Shown here piece after piece: positions 9,764 to 17,684 of a stretch of 64,000 nt of DNA. The position numbers were made by a program, and so were the translations under genes. Position 1 is the first letter of the stretch, and the number at the start of each line of letters is the position of its first letter. The notes under the pieces are model-generated. The model did no database searches. It was not told the DNA's origin and worked only from the letters and a program-made list of their open reading frames with translations. The stretch comes from Streptosporangium sandarakinum (GTDB taxonomy: Bacteria; Actinomycetota; Actinomycetes; Streptosporangiales; Streptosporangiaceae): contig NZ_JACCCO010000001.1 in the NCBI RefSeq assembly GCF_013409935.1, forward strand, positions 3,038,001-3,102,000, in the 5' to 3' direction.

Positions 9764-9898
9764 CGACTGAGGACGTCACCTCATCGGTGGTCCTGCGCGC
9801 CTTACCCGGAATGCCGCAGGATCGCCGATGGAGTCGCGCGGCCCACGGGCGAACCGGCCCGCCGACCGCGCCCCGCGAGGCGGCGGGACGCCCGCCGC

Positions 9899-10138
9899 TC
9901 ACCCCTCCTGTTCCGCCTTGAAGGCCAGGAACTCCCGCTCCAGCTCGTCGTTCTCCTCCAGCCAGCGCCTCCGCCGGAGCGCGAACTCCTCCTCGGTGAG
10001 CGACTCCGCCAGCCAGCGGTCGTAGTCCGGGTCCCCCGGCGAGACCTCCACGTACGCGTTGCCGATCAGACGCCCGTCATCGCTGGACAGGCTCTGCGGC
10101 ACGCGCAGAGTCCCGTCAGCGAGCCTGATGACGTACAT
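9899..10138 (-). CDS. Hypothetical protein, partner of the upstream metallopeptidase gene
   Basis: The product is 79 aa and starts MYVIRLADGTLRVPQSLSSD; ATG 10136-10138 is 11 bp after the stop of the HEIGH protein, so the two are co-transcribed. The C-terminal half is strongly charged and helical (SLTEEEFALRRRRWLEENDE), consistent with a small soluble binding protein. No family is recognised. The immunity-protein or regulator idea rests on position only. Confidence 0.65.
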   Translation of the reverse strand: MYVIRLADGTLRVPQSLSSDDGRLIGNAYVEVSPGDPDYDRWLAESLTEEEFALRRRRWLEENDELEREFLAFKAEQEG

Positions 10139-10149
10139 CCTCAGATCAC

Positions 10150-11082
10150 CTAGATTCCGTAGCGCCGGTTGAAGAACAACATGACATTGAGCGCCATCCG
10201 CGTGTCGCCGCCGAGCATGTCCACCAGGGCCGGCCGCTGCCGGGAGGCGATGGCGGCGAACGCGTCCGCGAAGAACTCCCGGCGCCCCAGCTCCCCCGCC
10301 TGCAGGTGGAAACCCGAGGCCAGCACCGGCACGCACTGCTCGTAGAGGGCGACGAACTCCGCCGAGTCGGACACCCAGTCGTCATGGGGCGCGTCCACGT
10401 CGTCCAGGGCGTGCCCGATCTCGTGCATCATCACGTCGGGCGTGGGCGAGGGCCGGTCCCCCACGACCACCTTGCGGTCACCGTACGCCCCGGCGCAGAC
10501 GTCCCAGGTGGCGCGGCCCGACGGCAGCGCCGCGCCGCGCAGGTAGCCCATGTCGTCCAGGTCGGGCACCCCGCCCTCGCCGACGTAGATCCCGGTGAGC
10601 CCCTCGGCCAGCTTCTCCTTGAGCCTGTCAGGCAGCCGGGCGAGGCTCTCCACCGCCCGCACCGTCTCCCGGGAGGGCGGGCCCTCCCGGGAGTCCCACT
10701 GGCGGTGCAGGATCGCCTCCAGGGGCCCGCAGTGCCGCAGGCCGTCGCCGAGGCCGGGGGCGTCGGGCGGGTTGGGCAGGGCCCGCGGCCGCTCGTCCGC
10801 CAGCTCGAAGTCGCGCCAGGTGTAGTGCGGACGATCCGCCGCGGTCGCCGTCACGGTGCCGGCCCGGCGCTCGGGACCGGCCCCCACCTCGCGCACCGCG
10901 CCCGTCTCCCGCACCGGGCCGGTCTCGCGCGCCGTCCCCGCCTCGCGCACCGGACCGGTCTCGCGCGGCGCCGGGCCCGCGTCGCGCGGCGCCCTGCCGG
11001 CGCCGCCGTCCACGCGCCGGGACGACAAGCCGCTCTGCCACCAGCGCCGCCGGTGGCGGCCCTTGTCGGCGGAACTCGCCAT
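10150..11082 (-). CDS. Putative zinc metallopeptidase, anthrax lethal factor-like fold, with repeat-rich N-terminus
   Basis: This 310-aa protein has no signal peptide. Residues ~30-75 are a low-complexity segment built of RETG/REAG/RETGPV repeats. The C-terminal half carries 'MMHEIGHALDDVDAPHDDW' (HExxH) and, ~50 residues on, 'REFFADAFAAI', whose Glu/Asp could be the third zinc ligand; this spacing resembles the lethal factor-related (ATLF) peptidases. ATG 11080-11082 is chosen for its GGAGGG six bases upstream. The substrate is unknown. A 79-aa gene follows 11 bp downstream. Confidence 0.6.
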   Translation of the reverse strand: MASSADKGRHRRRWWQSGLSSRRVDGGAGRAPRDAGPAPRETGPVREAGTARETGPVRETGAVREVGAGPERRAGTVTATAADRPHYTWRDFELADERPRALPNPPDAPGLGDGLRHCGPLEAILHRQWDSREGPPSRETVRAVESLARLPDRLKEKLAEGLTGIYVGEGGVPDLDDMGYLRGAALPSGRATWDVCAGAYGDRKVVVGDRPSPTPDVMMHEIGHALDDVDAPHDDWVSDSAEFVALYEQCVPVLASGFHLQAGELGRREFFADAFAAIASRQRPALVDMLGGDTRMALNVMLFFNRRYGI

Positions 11083-11198
11083 CGCATGCCCTCCAGGGGA
11101 AGTGGCAACGGATCCCACCGTACGACGTGGATCTTCACCAGTCACCCGAAACCGGGCTCTTGCCTCACCCGAACCGGTGATGGCCTACAGTGCGGAAC

Positions 11199-11492
11199 AT
11201 GCCCTTGCTAGCGCTGGCACTGCTCGCCCTGTGGCTGTACTGCCTGTTCGACGCCATCACCACACCGGACGAGGAGGCGAGAAACCTGCCCAAGCTGTTG
11301 TGGGTGATCATCATCGTGCTGGTCCCCCTGGCCGGCGGGGTGTTCTGGCTCCTGCTCGGCAGGCCGGTCGGTCCCCGCTCGCCCCGCGTCTCCCTGCCCG
11401 GGGACGCGCCGCGGCCGCAGGCCCCCCGGGGCCCGGACGACGACCCCGATTTCCTGCGCGACCTCGACCGGCGCCTGCGCGATGACGACTGA
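11199..11492 (+). CDS. PLD_N domain membrane protein
   Basis: This 97-aa protein has two hydrophobic helices (residues ~3-18 and ~33-54) joined by 'YCLFDAITTPDEEARNLPKLLW', the phospholipase D-nuclease N-terminal (PLD_N) signature, and a Pro/Asp-rich cytoplasmic tail. The function of stand-alone PLD_N proteins is unknown. ATG 11199 is favoured: TACAGT at 11186-11191 would place a transcription start at the ATG (leaderless). GTG 11190 is the alternative, adding three residues. A strong hairpin follows at 11503-11528. Confidence 0.75.
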   Translation: MPLLALALLALWLYCLFDAITTPDEEARNLPKLLWVIIIVLVPLAGGVFWLLLGRPVGPRSPRVSLPGDAPRPQAPRGPDDDPDFLRDLDRRLRDDD

Positions 11493-11502
11493 GGCGCCAT
11501 GC

Positions 11503-11528
11503 CCGGCGGGTCGGGACCGACCCGCCGG
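11503..11528 (+). terminator. Hairpin terminator after the PLD_N gene
   Basis: CCGGCGGGTCGG (11503-11514) and its exact complement (11517-11528) form a 12-bp GC-rich inverted repeat just after the stop codon, with no T tract, the usual form in high-GC actinomycetes. It may also act on the opposite strand. Confidence 0.65.
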
Positions 11529-11554
11529 ATGGCCCTAGAACCACCGGAACGCGG

Positions 11555-11589
11555 ACGGGGCGGCGCGGGACCACCCCGCACCGCCCCGT
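11555..11589 (-). terminator. Hairpin terminator of the cytochrome c maturation operon
   Basis: ACGGGGCGG (11555-11563) pairs with CCGCCCCGT (11581-11589), with an inner GCGGG/CCCGC pair. It lies 27 bp beyond the ccsB stop on the minus strand. Confidence 0.6.
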
Positions 11590-11616
11590 CACGGACGCTC
11601 TTCCCGGACCTTCCGA

Positions 11617-12651
11617 TCAGCCCGGCACCTCCGCGTAGGAGTGCAGGCCGCCGATGAAGACGTTCACTCCGACGAGGTTGAACAGCAGGCAGGCGAAGGC
11701 GATGAGCTGCACGATCATGGCGGCCCGGCCCTTGAAGCCGGCGGTGGCGCGGGCGTGCAGGTACGCGGCGTAGGCGATCCAGGTGATGAACGCCCACACC
11801 TCCTTGGGGTCCCAGCCCCAGTAACGGCCCCACGCCTTGTCGGCCCAGAGCGCGCCGGCGATGACGGCGAAGGTCCAGATCGGGAAGGAGATCACGATCG
11901 CCCGGTGCGCGATCCGGTCCAGGTCCTCAAGGGACGGCAGCCGCAGCGCGGTGTCCTTGCGGACGAGGTAGAGGATGCCGCAGACCCCGGCCACGGTGAA
12001 CAGGCCGCTGGCGATGATCGCCGCCGACACGTGGATCGCGATCCAGTAGGAGTTGAGCGCCGGCACCACCGGGCCGGCCTGCACCTCCAGGTACTTCACG
12101 GAGAAGCCCAGCCCGAGGGCGGCGGCGACCGTGACGAACGCCCCGAGGAAGCGGACCCGGTAGCGCAGGTCCATGAACAGGAACGCGGCCACCGCCGCCA
12201 GGCACATGGCGACCACGAACTCGTACATGTTGCCCCACGGCCACCGGTTCACCGATATGCCCCGGGTGAGGATCGCCGACAGGTGCGCGGCCCAGCCCAG
12301 CCAGGTGAGCGCCACCGCGACCGTGCCGGCCCGCGACGCCCAGGACGGGGGCTCCTTCCCGGCGGTGGCGTCCCGCCCGGCGGCCTCCACGGCCTCCACG
12401 GCCTCCACGGGCCCGGTGGTCCCACCGGCGGGCGGGGCCGTACCGCCGCCGACCGTGGCGAGCACGGCGTCGGCCGGGACCTCCGTCCCGGCGTCGGCGC
12501 CTGCCTCCGTCCCGGCGGCCCTCGCCCTGGACCGGGGACGGCCGAAGCCGAGGTCCAGGGCGTATCCGATCATTGCGAAGACGTACAGCAGCACCGTCAC
12601 CAGGACGAGCTGGTCGCTCAGTACGGCGAGGCCGCTGTTCTCAACGGGCAT
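11617..12651 (-). CDS. ccsB: Cytochrome c biogenesis protein CcsB (ResC/CcsA type haem handler)
   Basis: This 344-aa membrane protein of the CcsA/ResC family delivers haem to apocytochrome c outside the membrane, with ResB. About eight hydrophobic helices are visible; the tryptophan-rich haem-handling motif is 'WADKAWGRYWGWDPKEVWAF' near residue 275. An Ala/Gly/Glu-rich insert of ~60 residues (about 45-105), including a VEAVEAVEA repeat, lies between helices 1 and 2 and looks disordered. It overlaps the resB end by 11 bp and is the last gene of the operon. Confidence 0.92.
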   Translation of the reverse strand: MPVENSGLAVLSDQLVLVTVLLYVFAMIGYALDLGFGRPRSRARAAGTEAGADAGTEVPADAVLATVGGGTAPPAGGTTGPVEAVEAVEAAGRDATAGKEPPSWASRAGTVAVALTWLGWAAHLSAILTRGISVNRWPWGNMYEFVVAMCLAAVAAFLFMDLRYRVRFLGAFVTVAAALGLGFSVKYLEVQAGPVVPALNSYWIAIHVSAAIIASGLFTVAGVCGILYLVRKDTALRLPSLEDLDRIAHRAIVISFPIWTFAVIAGALWADKAWGRYWGWDPKEVWAFITWIAYAAYLHARATAGFKGRAAMIVQLIAFACLLFNLVGVNVFIGGLHSYAEVPG

Positions 12652-14332
12652 CCTTAACTCCTGGGTTCAAGGCGGCGATGACCTCGGCGAACTCCTCGCC
12701 GAAGTCACCGCCTTCGGTGCGCGTCAGACCGCCCACCTCGATGTGCCGGAGGCCGGGCGCGGACCTGTCCGGTTCCCCGGTGGCCACGGCCTCGTTCTTC
12801 ACCCGTACCCACACCCTGCGGCGGCGGACGGTCAGGGACAGCACCAGACCGAGGACGGCCAGCGCCGAGAAGACCAGCGCGGGCATCCGGCCCGGGTCGT
12901 GGGTGATCTGCAGGGCCACCCACTCCTTGACGCCGGTGAACTCGATCGAGCCCGCGCCTCCGGGCAGGTCGAGCTTCTGGCCGACGGCCAGCGGTTCGGC
13001 CTGCGTGACCGGAGCCCCCGCTCCGCCGGGCAGGTCGGGCTTCTGACCCGCGGGCGGCTCGCCGGCCTTCATGACCAGCGGCTTCATCTTCTTCAGGCTT
13101 TCCGGGTCGAGCTGGTACACCGACTGCGGCTGGCCGTTGCCCAGCCCCAGGTCACCGGCGAAGACGCCGTAGACCTGGGCCAGGGGGTTGGCCGCGCCGG
13201 GGAAGACCGACACCCACTCACCGCCCATCGGCACACCGCTCGGCAGGAAGCCCATGAGGATGCCGAGCTGCTGGGGCTGGGCGTCCGGCACCTTGATCGT
13301 GCACTCGGAGGTGAACGTGCTCGGCTGGGCGACCAGGCACGGCACCGGGCCGTCGTAGGCGACCTGGCCCTTGCCGTCCGTGACCTTGAAGGTCGGCGCG
13401 TAGCCGTGGTCGATCAGGTAGGTCAGCGTGCCGTTGACGTCCAGCGGTTCGTTGACCTTGAGGTCGTAGTCGCGCTCGGCCGCGCCGGGGGCGTCGGTGA
13501 CCTTGAGCCTGGCCGAGTAGTCCAGGGGCTGGCCGCGCCGCTCACCCTGGGCGATGTAGGTGGCCTGGAAGTCGTCCACGGTGAAGGAGAACGGCTCCAG
13601 CGACTCGGCGTTCACCTGCTGGCCGGGGATGTAGCGGTCGTAGGCGGCGACCGTGTTGGAGAACCCCTCTCCCTCCACGACCAGCACGTTGCCGCGGTAG
13701 CCGTACAGCGCGCCCATGGCCACGGCGACCAGGATGCCGACCAGCGAGACGTGGAACAGCAGGTTGCCGGTCTCGCGGAGATACCCCTTCTCCGCCGACA
13801 CCCAGCCGGGACCGGTGGTGACGCGGTAGCGGCGGCCGCGCAGCCGCGCGGCCGCCTCCTCCACGGTCAGGCCGGCGTCGAAGGAGGCGTGGTGCGGCAG
13901 CCGGACGAGGTTGCGCGGCGGCGCGGGCGGCTTTCTTCGCAGCTCGCGCAGGTGGACGGCGGCCCGGGGGAGCACGCAGCCGATCAGGGAGATGAACAGC
14001 AGGAGGTAGATCGCGGCGAACCACGGCGCGCGGAACACGTCGAACAGCCAGAAGCGGTCCAGCCACTCGGCGAGCCCGGGATCGTCGCGGAAGTACTGGG
14101 CGACCCTGGCGTCGGCGATGCCGCGCTGCGGCCACAGCGATCCCGGGATCGAGGCCAGCGCGAACAGGAACAGCAGAATCAGCGCGGTCCGCATCGACGT
14201 CAGCGTGCGCCAGAACCACCGCGCCCACGCCACCGCGCCGAACGACGCCGGCCGTACGGCGGGCTTCTGCCCGGCCGGAGACGGCGTCTCCACGGCCACA
14301 CCCGCCCGGCCGGTCCGTTCGGTCTCGCTCAC
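12641..14332 (-). CDS. resB: Cytochrome c biogenesis protein ResB
   Basis: ResB (563 aa) forms the system II cytochrome c synthetase with CcsB. Three N-terminal helices are visible (around residues 48-65, 108-125 and 195-212), followed by a large extracytoplasmic domain and a fourth helix near residue 490 ('MPALVFSALAVLGLVLSLTV'). The N-terminal signature 'SMRTALILLFLFALASIPGS' is typical. It lies between ccdA and ccsB in the order also seen in mycobacteria. The length is normal. Confidence 0.92.
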   Translation of the reverse strand: MSETERTGRAGVAVETPSPAGQKPAVRPASFGAVAWARWFWRTLTSMRTALILLFLFALASIPGSLWPQRGIADARVAQYFRDDPGLAEWLDRFWLFDVFRAPWFAAIYLLLFISLIGCVLPRAAVHLRELRRKPPAPPRNLVRLPHHASFDAGLTVEEAAARLRGRRYRVTTGPGWVSAEKGYLRETGNLLFHVSLVGILVAVAMGALYGYRGNVLVVEGEGFSNTVAAYDRYIPGQQVNAESLEPFSFTVDDFQATYIAQGERRGQPLDYSARLKVTDAPGAAERDYDLKVNEPLDVNGTLTYLIDHGYAPTFKVTDGKGQVAYDGPVPCLVAQPSTFTSECTIKVPDAQPQQLGILMGFLPSGVPMGGEWVSVFPGAANPLAQVYGVFAGDLGLGNGQPQSVYQLDPESLKKMKPLVMKAGEPPAGQKPDLPGGAGAPVTQAEPLAVGQKLDLPGGAGSIEFTGVKEWVALQITHDPGRMPALVFSALAVLGLVLSLTVRRRRVWVRVKNEAVATGEPDRSAPGLRHIEVGGLTRTEGGDFGEEFAEVIAALNPGVKDAR

Positions 14333-14366
14333 CGCGTCCCCCTTTCGTCGCGCTCGGCCTGGTTCA

Positions 14367-15116
14367 TCAGATCACCGGCTCGAATCCGCCGATCCACGTC
14401 TGCATCGTCGCGATCAGCCCCGACCAGAGCCCGGTGACCAGCAGCAGGCCGACCGCGACCAGCATGGCCCCGCCCACCCGGGTGATCAGTCGTGAGTGGC
14501 GGCGGAAGACCTTGAACGTGCGCAGCGCCTTGCCGTAGGCCAGGCCCGCCAGAAGGAAGGGCAGGCCGAGGCCCAGGGCGTAGGCGAACGCCAGCAGCGC
14601 GCCGCGCCCGGCGCTGCCCTCGTTGAGCCCGAGGGTCAGCACCACTCCCAGGGTAGGGCCGATGCAGGGTGTCCAGCCCAGGCCGAACACCACCCCGAGC
14701 AGCGGCGCCCCGGCCAGGCCCGCCGCCGGCGCCCGGTGGATGCGGAGATCCCGCTGTAGGCCAGGGATCGCGCCCATGAACGCCAGACCCATGACGACGG
14801 TCACCGCGCCCAGCACCCGAGTGATGATCTCGGCGTTGCCGAGCAGCACCGCGCCCAGCCCGCCGAACAGTGCGCCGCCCGCCACGAACACCGCGGCGAA
14901 CCCCAGGACGAACAGGGCGATGCCCCCGGCCATCCGGCCGCGCCGGGGGTCGGCGCTCATCCCGGTCACGTACGACAGGTAGCCGGGCACCAGCGGCAGC
15001 ACGCACGGCGACAGGAAGGACACCAGCCCCGCCGCCACCGCGATCGGCAGCGCCAGGGCGAGCGACCCGCCCGCCACCGTCCCGGCCAGGTCAGCGCTCA
15101 TCACACCCGCGTTCAT
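14367..15116 (-). CDS. ccdA: Cytochrome c biogenesis protein CcdA
   Basis: CcdA (249 aa) is a six-helix DsbD-family protein that passes reducing equivalents across the membrane to the TlpA-like thioredoxin so that apocytochrome cysteines are reduced. The two redox cysteines are visible in '[20 protein letters not shown]' (residue ~37) and '[13 protein letters not shown]' (residue ~148). It starts 15 bp after the thioredoxin gene. MSADLAG, five codons in, is an alternative start. Confidence 0.93.
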   Translation of the reverse strand: MNAGVMSADLAGTVAGGSLALALPIAVAAGLVSFLSPCVLPLVPGYLSYVTGMSADPRRGRMAGGIALFVLGFAAVFVAGGALFGGLGAVLLGNAEIITRVLGAVTVVMGLAFMGAIPGLQRDLRIHRAPAAGLAGAPLLGVVFGLGWTPCIGPTLGVVLTLGLNEGSAGRGALLAFAYALGLGLPFLLAGLAYGKALRTFKVFRRHSRLITRVGGAMLVAVGLLLVTGLWSGLIATMQTWIGGFEPVI

Positions 15117-15131
15117 CGGGTCCGCCGCCGG

Positions 15132-15716
15132 TCACTGTGACTCATCGCTCAGCTTGGTGACCGTCGCGAGCAGGTCGGAGTGCTTGACCGCGCCGAGCGC
15201 GCGGGCGGCGATCCGGCCCTGACGGTCGATGATCAGCGTCGAGGGGATCGCCGCGGGCGGCACCGTGCCCTGGAAGGAGAGCGCGATCTTTCCCGGCTGG
15301 TCGAAGATGCTGGGGTAGCCCGCCTGCTGCCCCCGCTCGAAGGCCAGCGCGTCGGCCTTGCGGTCCTTGAAGTCGATGCCCAGGAACTCCACGCCGGAGC
15401 CCTTGGTCTTGGCCGCGATGTCCTTGAGCACCGGCGCCTCCGCCCGGCAGGGCGCGCACCAGGAGGCCCAGAAGTTCAGCACCACGACCTTGCCCCGGTG
15501 CGCGGCGAGCGTGGCCCGGCCGCCGTCCAGGGTCTCCCCCTCCACCGCGGGGGCGGCCTTGCGGGAGGCCGCGTCGAACATGGTGATCTTGCCGTCACCG
15601 GCCACGAAACGGGTGTCGCCCGCCTGCGGCTGCGACCCCTCGTTCCCGGCGCACCCGGACACGGACACGGCGACGGCGGCGCACAGCGCGGCAGCGAAGA
15701 AGAGTTTTGCGCGCAT
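15132..15716 (-). CDS. TlpA/ResA-like thioredoxin lipoprotein
   Basis: This 194-aa lipoprotein (signal ending in the lipobox 'VSVSGC') has a thioredoxin fold with the active site 'FWASWCAPCRAEAP' near residue 88 and the cis-proline region 'AIPSTLIIDRQGRI'. It probably reduces apocytochrome c haem-binding cysteines using electrons from CcdA, the next gene. A 9-bp hairpin (15744-15767) lies immediately upstream of its start. Confidence 0.9.
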   Translation of the reverse strand: MRAKLFFAAALCAAVAVSVSGCAGNEGSQPQAGDTRFVAGDGKITMFDAASRKAAPAVEGETLDGGRATLAAHRGKVVVLNFWASWCAPCRAEAPVLKDIAAKTKGSGVEFLGIDFKDRKADALAFERGQQAGYPSIFDQPGKIALSFQGTVPPAAIPSTLIIDRQGRIAARALGAVKHSDLLATVTKLSDESQ

Positions 15717-15743
15717 CGGTGGCGGGGTCTCCCTGTACTACAA

Positions 15744-15767
15744 CCGGTAGAGCAGCCACTCTACCGG
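15744..15767 (-). promoter_or_regulatory. Hairpin just upstream of the TlpA-like gene
   Basis: CCGGTAGAG (15744-15752) and CTCTACCGG (15759-15767) form a perfect 9-bp stem with loop CAGCCA, ending 28 bp upstream of the thioredoxin start. It could be an operator, an attenuator or an RNA leader element. No known site is matched. Confidence 0.4.
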
Positions 15768-15818
15768 CGGGGTCACGCGCCCCGGCACAGTGGGGCGTCC
15801 GGCGGGCGCGTCCGCAGG

Positions 15819-15844
15819 TGACACGCGCCCGCCGGCGCGTGTCA
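15819..15844 (-). terminator. Terminator hairpin after the histidine phosphatase gene
   Basis: TGACACGCGCC (15819-15829) and GGCGCGTGTCA (15834-15844) form a perfect 11-bp stem with a CGCC loop, 27 bp beyond the phosphatase stop. It would separate that gene from the thioredoxin-ccdA-resB-ccsB operon. Confidence 0.6.
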
Positions 15845-15870
15845 TATGCCTGGCAGCGCGTCCGCGGGTG

Positions 15871-16509
15871 TCACGCGCCCGGTACGGCGGGGCGCCGGAC
15901 GAGTGCGCCGGCCGGCTCGCTGTAGCCCACGCTGGTCAGGCGGTTCCCCTCGAAGGACAGGGTGGTGAGGCTGGCCAGACCGCACTGCCTGCGGCGCGGG
16001 TCGTGCGGCAGCCGCCTGCCCTCGGCCGCGAGGCGGATGATCCAGATCGGGAGCTGGTGGCTGACCAGCACGGCCTCGTGACCGCGCGCCGCGTCGCGGG
16101 CGGTGTCGATGGCCGCCTTCATCCGCCGGACCACGTCGGTGTAACGCTCGCCCCAGGAGGGGCGGAGCGGGTTCCACAGGTAGCGGTAGCGGCTCGGGCT
16201 CCGGAAGATCCCGTCGCCGCCCGCGACCATCAGACCCTCGAAGATGTTCTCCGCCTCGATGAGCCGGTCGTCGAGCGTGACGTCCAGCCCGAAGGTGGCG
16301 CTCAGGGGGGCCGCGGTCTCCTGGGCCCGCTCCAGCGGGGAGGAGAACAGGGCGACGACGTCGCGGGAGGCGATCGCCTTGGCGACCGTCTCGGCCATCT
16401 GCACACCGGTCTCCGAGAGGTGGAAGCCGGGCAGCCTGCCGTACAGGACGTTGGCGGGGTTGTGCACCTCGCCGTGGCGCAGTAGATGAACGATGGTGGT
16501 CTCGGCCAT
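15871..16509 (-). CDS. Histidine phosphatase family protein (phosphoglycerate mutase-like)
   Basis: This 212-aa member of the histidine phosphatase superfamily has the phospho-acceptor motif 'VHLLRHGEVHNPANVLYGR' at residues ~7-25 and the second catalytic His in 'AVLVSHQLPIWIIR' near residue 147. The substrate is unknown. The homologous gene lies between hemL and the thioredoxin gene in mycobacteria, so its place beside cytochrome c maturation is conserved. Confidence 0.88.
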   Translation of the reverse strand: MAETTIVHLLRHGEVHNPANVLYGRLPGFHLSETGVQMAETVAKAIASRDVVALFSSPLERAQETAAPLSATFGLDVTLDDRLIEAENIFEGLMVAGGDGIFRSPSRYRYLWNPLRPSWGERYTDVVRRMKAAIDTARDAARGHEAVLVSHQLPIWIIRLAAEGRRLPHDPRRRQCGLASLTTLSFEGNRLTSVGYSEPAGALVRRPAVPGA

Positions 16510-16614
16510 GGTGTCATCAGCCTACCCATCCGTACGGCGCGCCCCACCTGGTGCCCCACCGCGCCCGGGAGCACGGGTTCGGCGACTTCGGCGGCGGCGT
16601 CCGGCGACCACGGT

Positions 16615-16674
16615 TTCGGCGGCGTCCGACGACTATGCCTCGGCTTCGGCGGCGTCCGACGGCCATGCCTCGGC
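16615..16674. repeat. Two tandem 30-bp units between phosphatase and LysR genes
   Basis: Positions 16615-16644 and 16645-16674 are 30-bp units differing at two bases, with a decayed third copy before them (about 16585-16614). The unit begins TTCGGCGGCGTCCGACG. The rest of the 213-bp gap shows no gene. Confidence 0.7.
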
Positions 16675-16722
16675 GACGACGGCCTTCGCCCGGCCGTCCA
16701 CGACGGCGCCCGGGGGCGGCCT

Positions 16723-17628
16723 TCAGTCGCAGCGTTCGGCGGCCACGGCTTTGAGCGCTTCCACGGCGGCCCGGATCGCCGGGCGGCGGGCCGCGTCGGC
16801 GCGCCACAGGGCGTAGACCCGGCGGGACAGTCTGGGTCGGAGCGGGATGATCCGCACCCCGTCGGGCAGGAAGTCGCGGCCGAGGCGCGGGATGATCGCG
16901 CACCCCTGCCCGGCGGCGACGAGGGCGAGCTGGGTCGGGTACTCGTCCGCCATGCAGGAGATCTCCGGCTCCAGCTCGGCCGCGCGCAGCGTGTGGACCA
17001 GCCAGTCGTGGCAGACGGTGCCCGGCGAGGAGCTGACCCACCGCTCCCCGGACAGGTCGGCGAGTTCGATCTCCGGACGCCCGGCCAGCGGGTGGGCCGC
17101 GGGCAGGGCCGCGTCCGCGATGTCATCGAGGAGCGTCTCCCGCGACAGCCCCTCGGGGATGGCCATCGGCCGGTTCGACCAGTCCTGGGCCAGCGCGAGG
17201 TCCAGCTCCCCCCGGGCCACCTCACGGATCTGCCGTGCGGGCTCGCGTTCCATCATCTGCAGCTGCAGGTCGGGGTGGCGCTTCTGCAGCAGCCGAAGCG
17301 CCCCGGGCATCAGGCCGCGGGCCGCCGTGGGGAAGGCGCCGATGCACAGCCGTCCCACGACCTCCCCGCGCAGCGCCTCGAAGTCGGCCTCGGCGGTCTC
17401 AACCAGCGCGAGGATGCGCCCGGCGTGGTCGGCGAGCAGCCCGGCCGCGTCGGTCAGCCGCACACCGCGCCCGTTGCGCTCCAGCAGGGGCGCGCCGGTC
17501 TCCCGCTCCAGTTTGGCGAGCTGCTGGGAGACCGCCGACGGGGTCACCATCAGCGCCTCGGCCGCGGCGCCCACGGAGCCGTAGACCGCCACTGCGTGCA
17601 GGGCCTTGAGGCGGTTGAGATCCAACAT
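16723..17628 (-). CDS. LysR family transcriptional regulator
   Basis: This 301-aa LysR regulator has its helix-turn-helix at the N-terminus ('ALHAVAVYGSVGAAAEALMV' then 'TPSAVSQQLAKLERETG') and a substrate-binding domain from about residue 90. It is divergent from an EamA exporter gene with a palindromic site in the 56-bp gap, the usual layout for a LysR activator controlling its neighbour. The effector is unknown. Confidence 0.9.
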   Translation of the reverse strand: MLDLNRLKALHAVAVYGSVGAAAEALMVTPSAVSQQLAKLERETGAPLLERNGRGVRLTDAAGLLADHAGRILALVETAEADFEALRGEVVGRLCIGAFPTAARGLMPGALRLLQKRHPDLQLQMMEREPARQIREVARGELDLALAQDWSNRPMAIPEGLSRETLLDDIADAALPAAHPLAGRPEIELADLSGERWVSSSPGTVCHDWLVHTLRAAELEPEISCMADEYPTQLALVAAGQGCAIIPRLGRDFLPDGVRIIPLRPRLSRRVYALWRADAARRPAIRAAVEALKAVAAERCD

Positions 17629-17636
17629 GTAAGCGA

Positions 17637-17654
17637 TTCTAAAGCCATTTAGAA
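17637..17654. promoter_or_regulatory. LysR-type operator between divergent genes
   Basis: TTCTAAA-GCCA-TTTAGAA is a perfect 7-bp-arm palindrome, 8 bp upstream of the LysR start and 31 bp upstream of the EamA GTG. It contains the T-N11-A pattern of LysR boxes. GAATTAT at 17674-17680 could be the EamA -10. Confidence 0.75.
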
Positions 17655-17684
17655 AGAAAGTCTCGATTGTCCTGAATTATTGGC

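Noticed and set aside
12173-14437. 754-codon plus-strand frame opposite resB
   Set aside because: Antisense shadow; resB motifs and operon context are on the minus strand.
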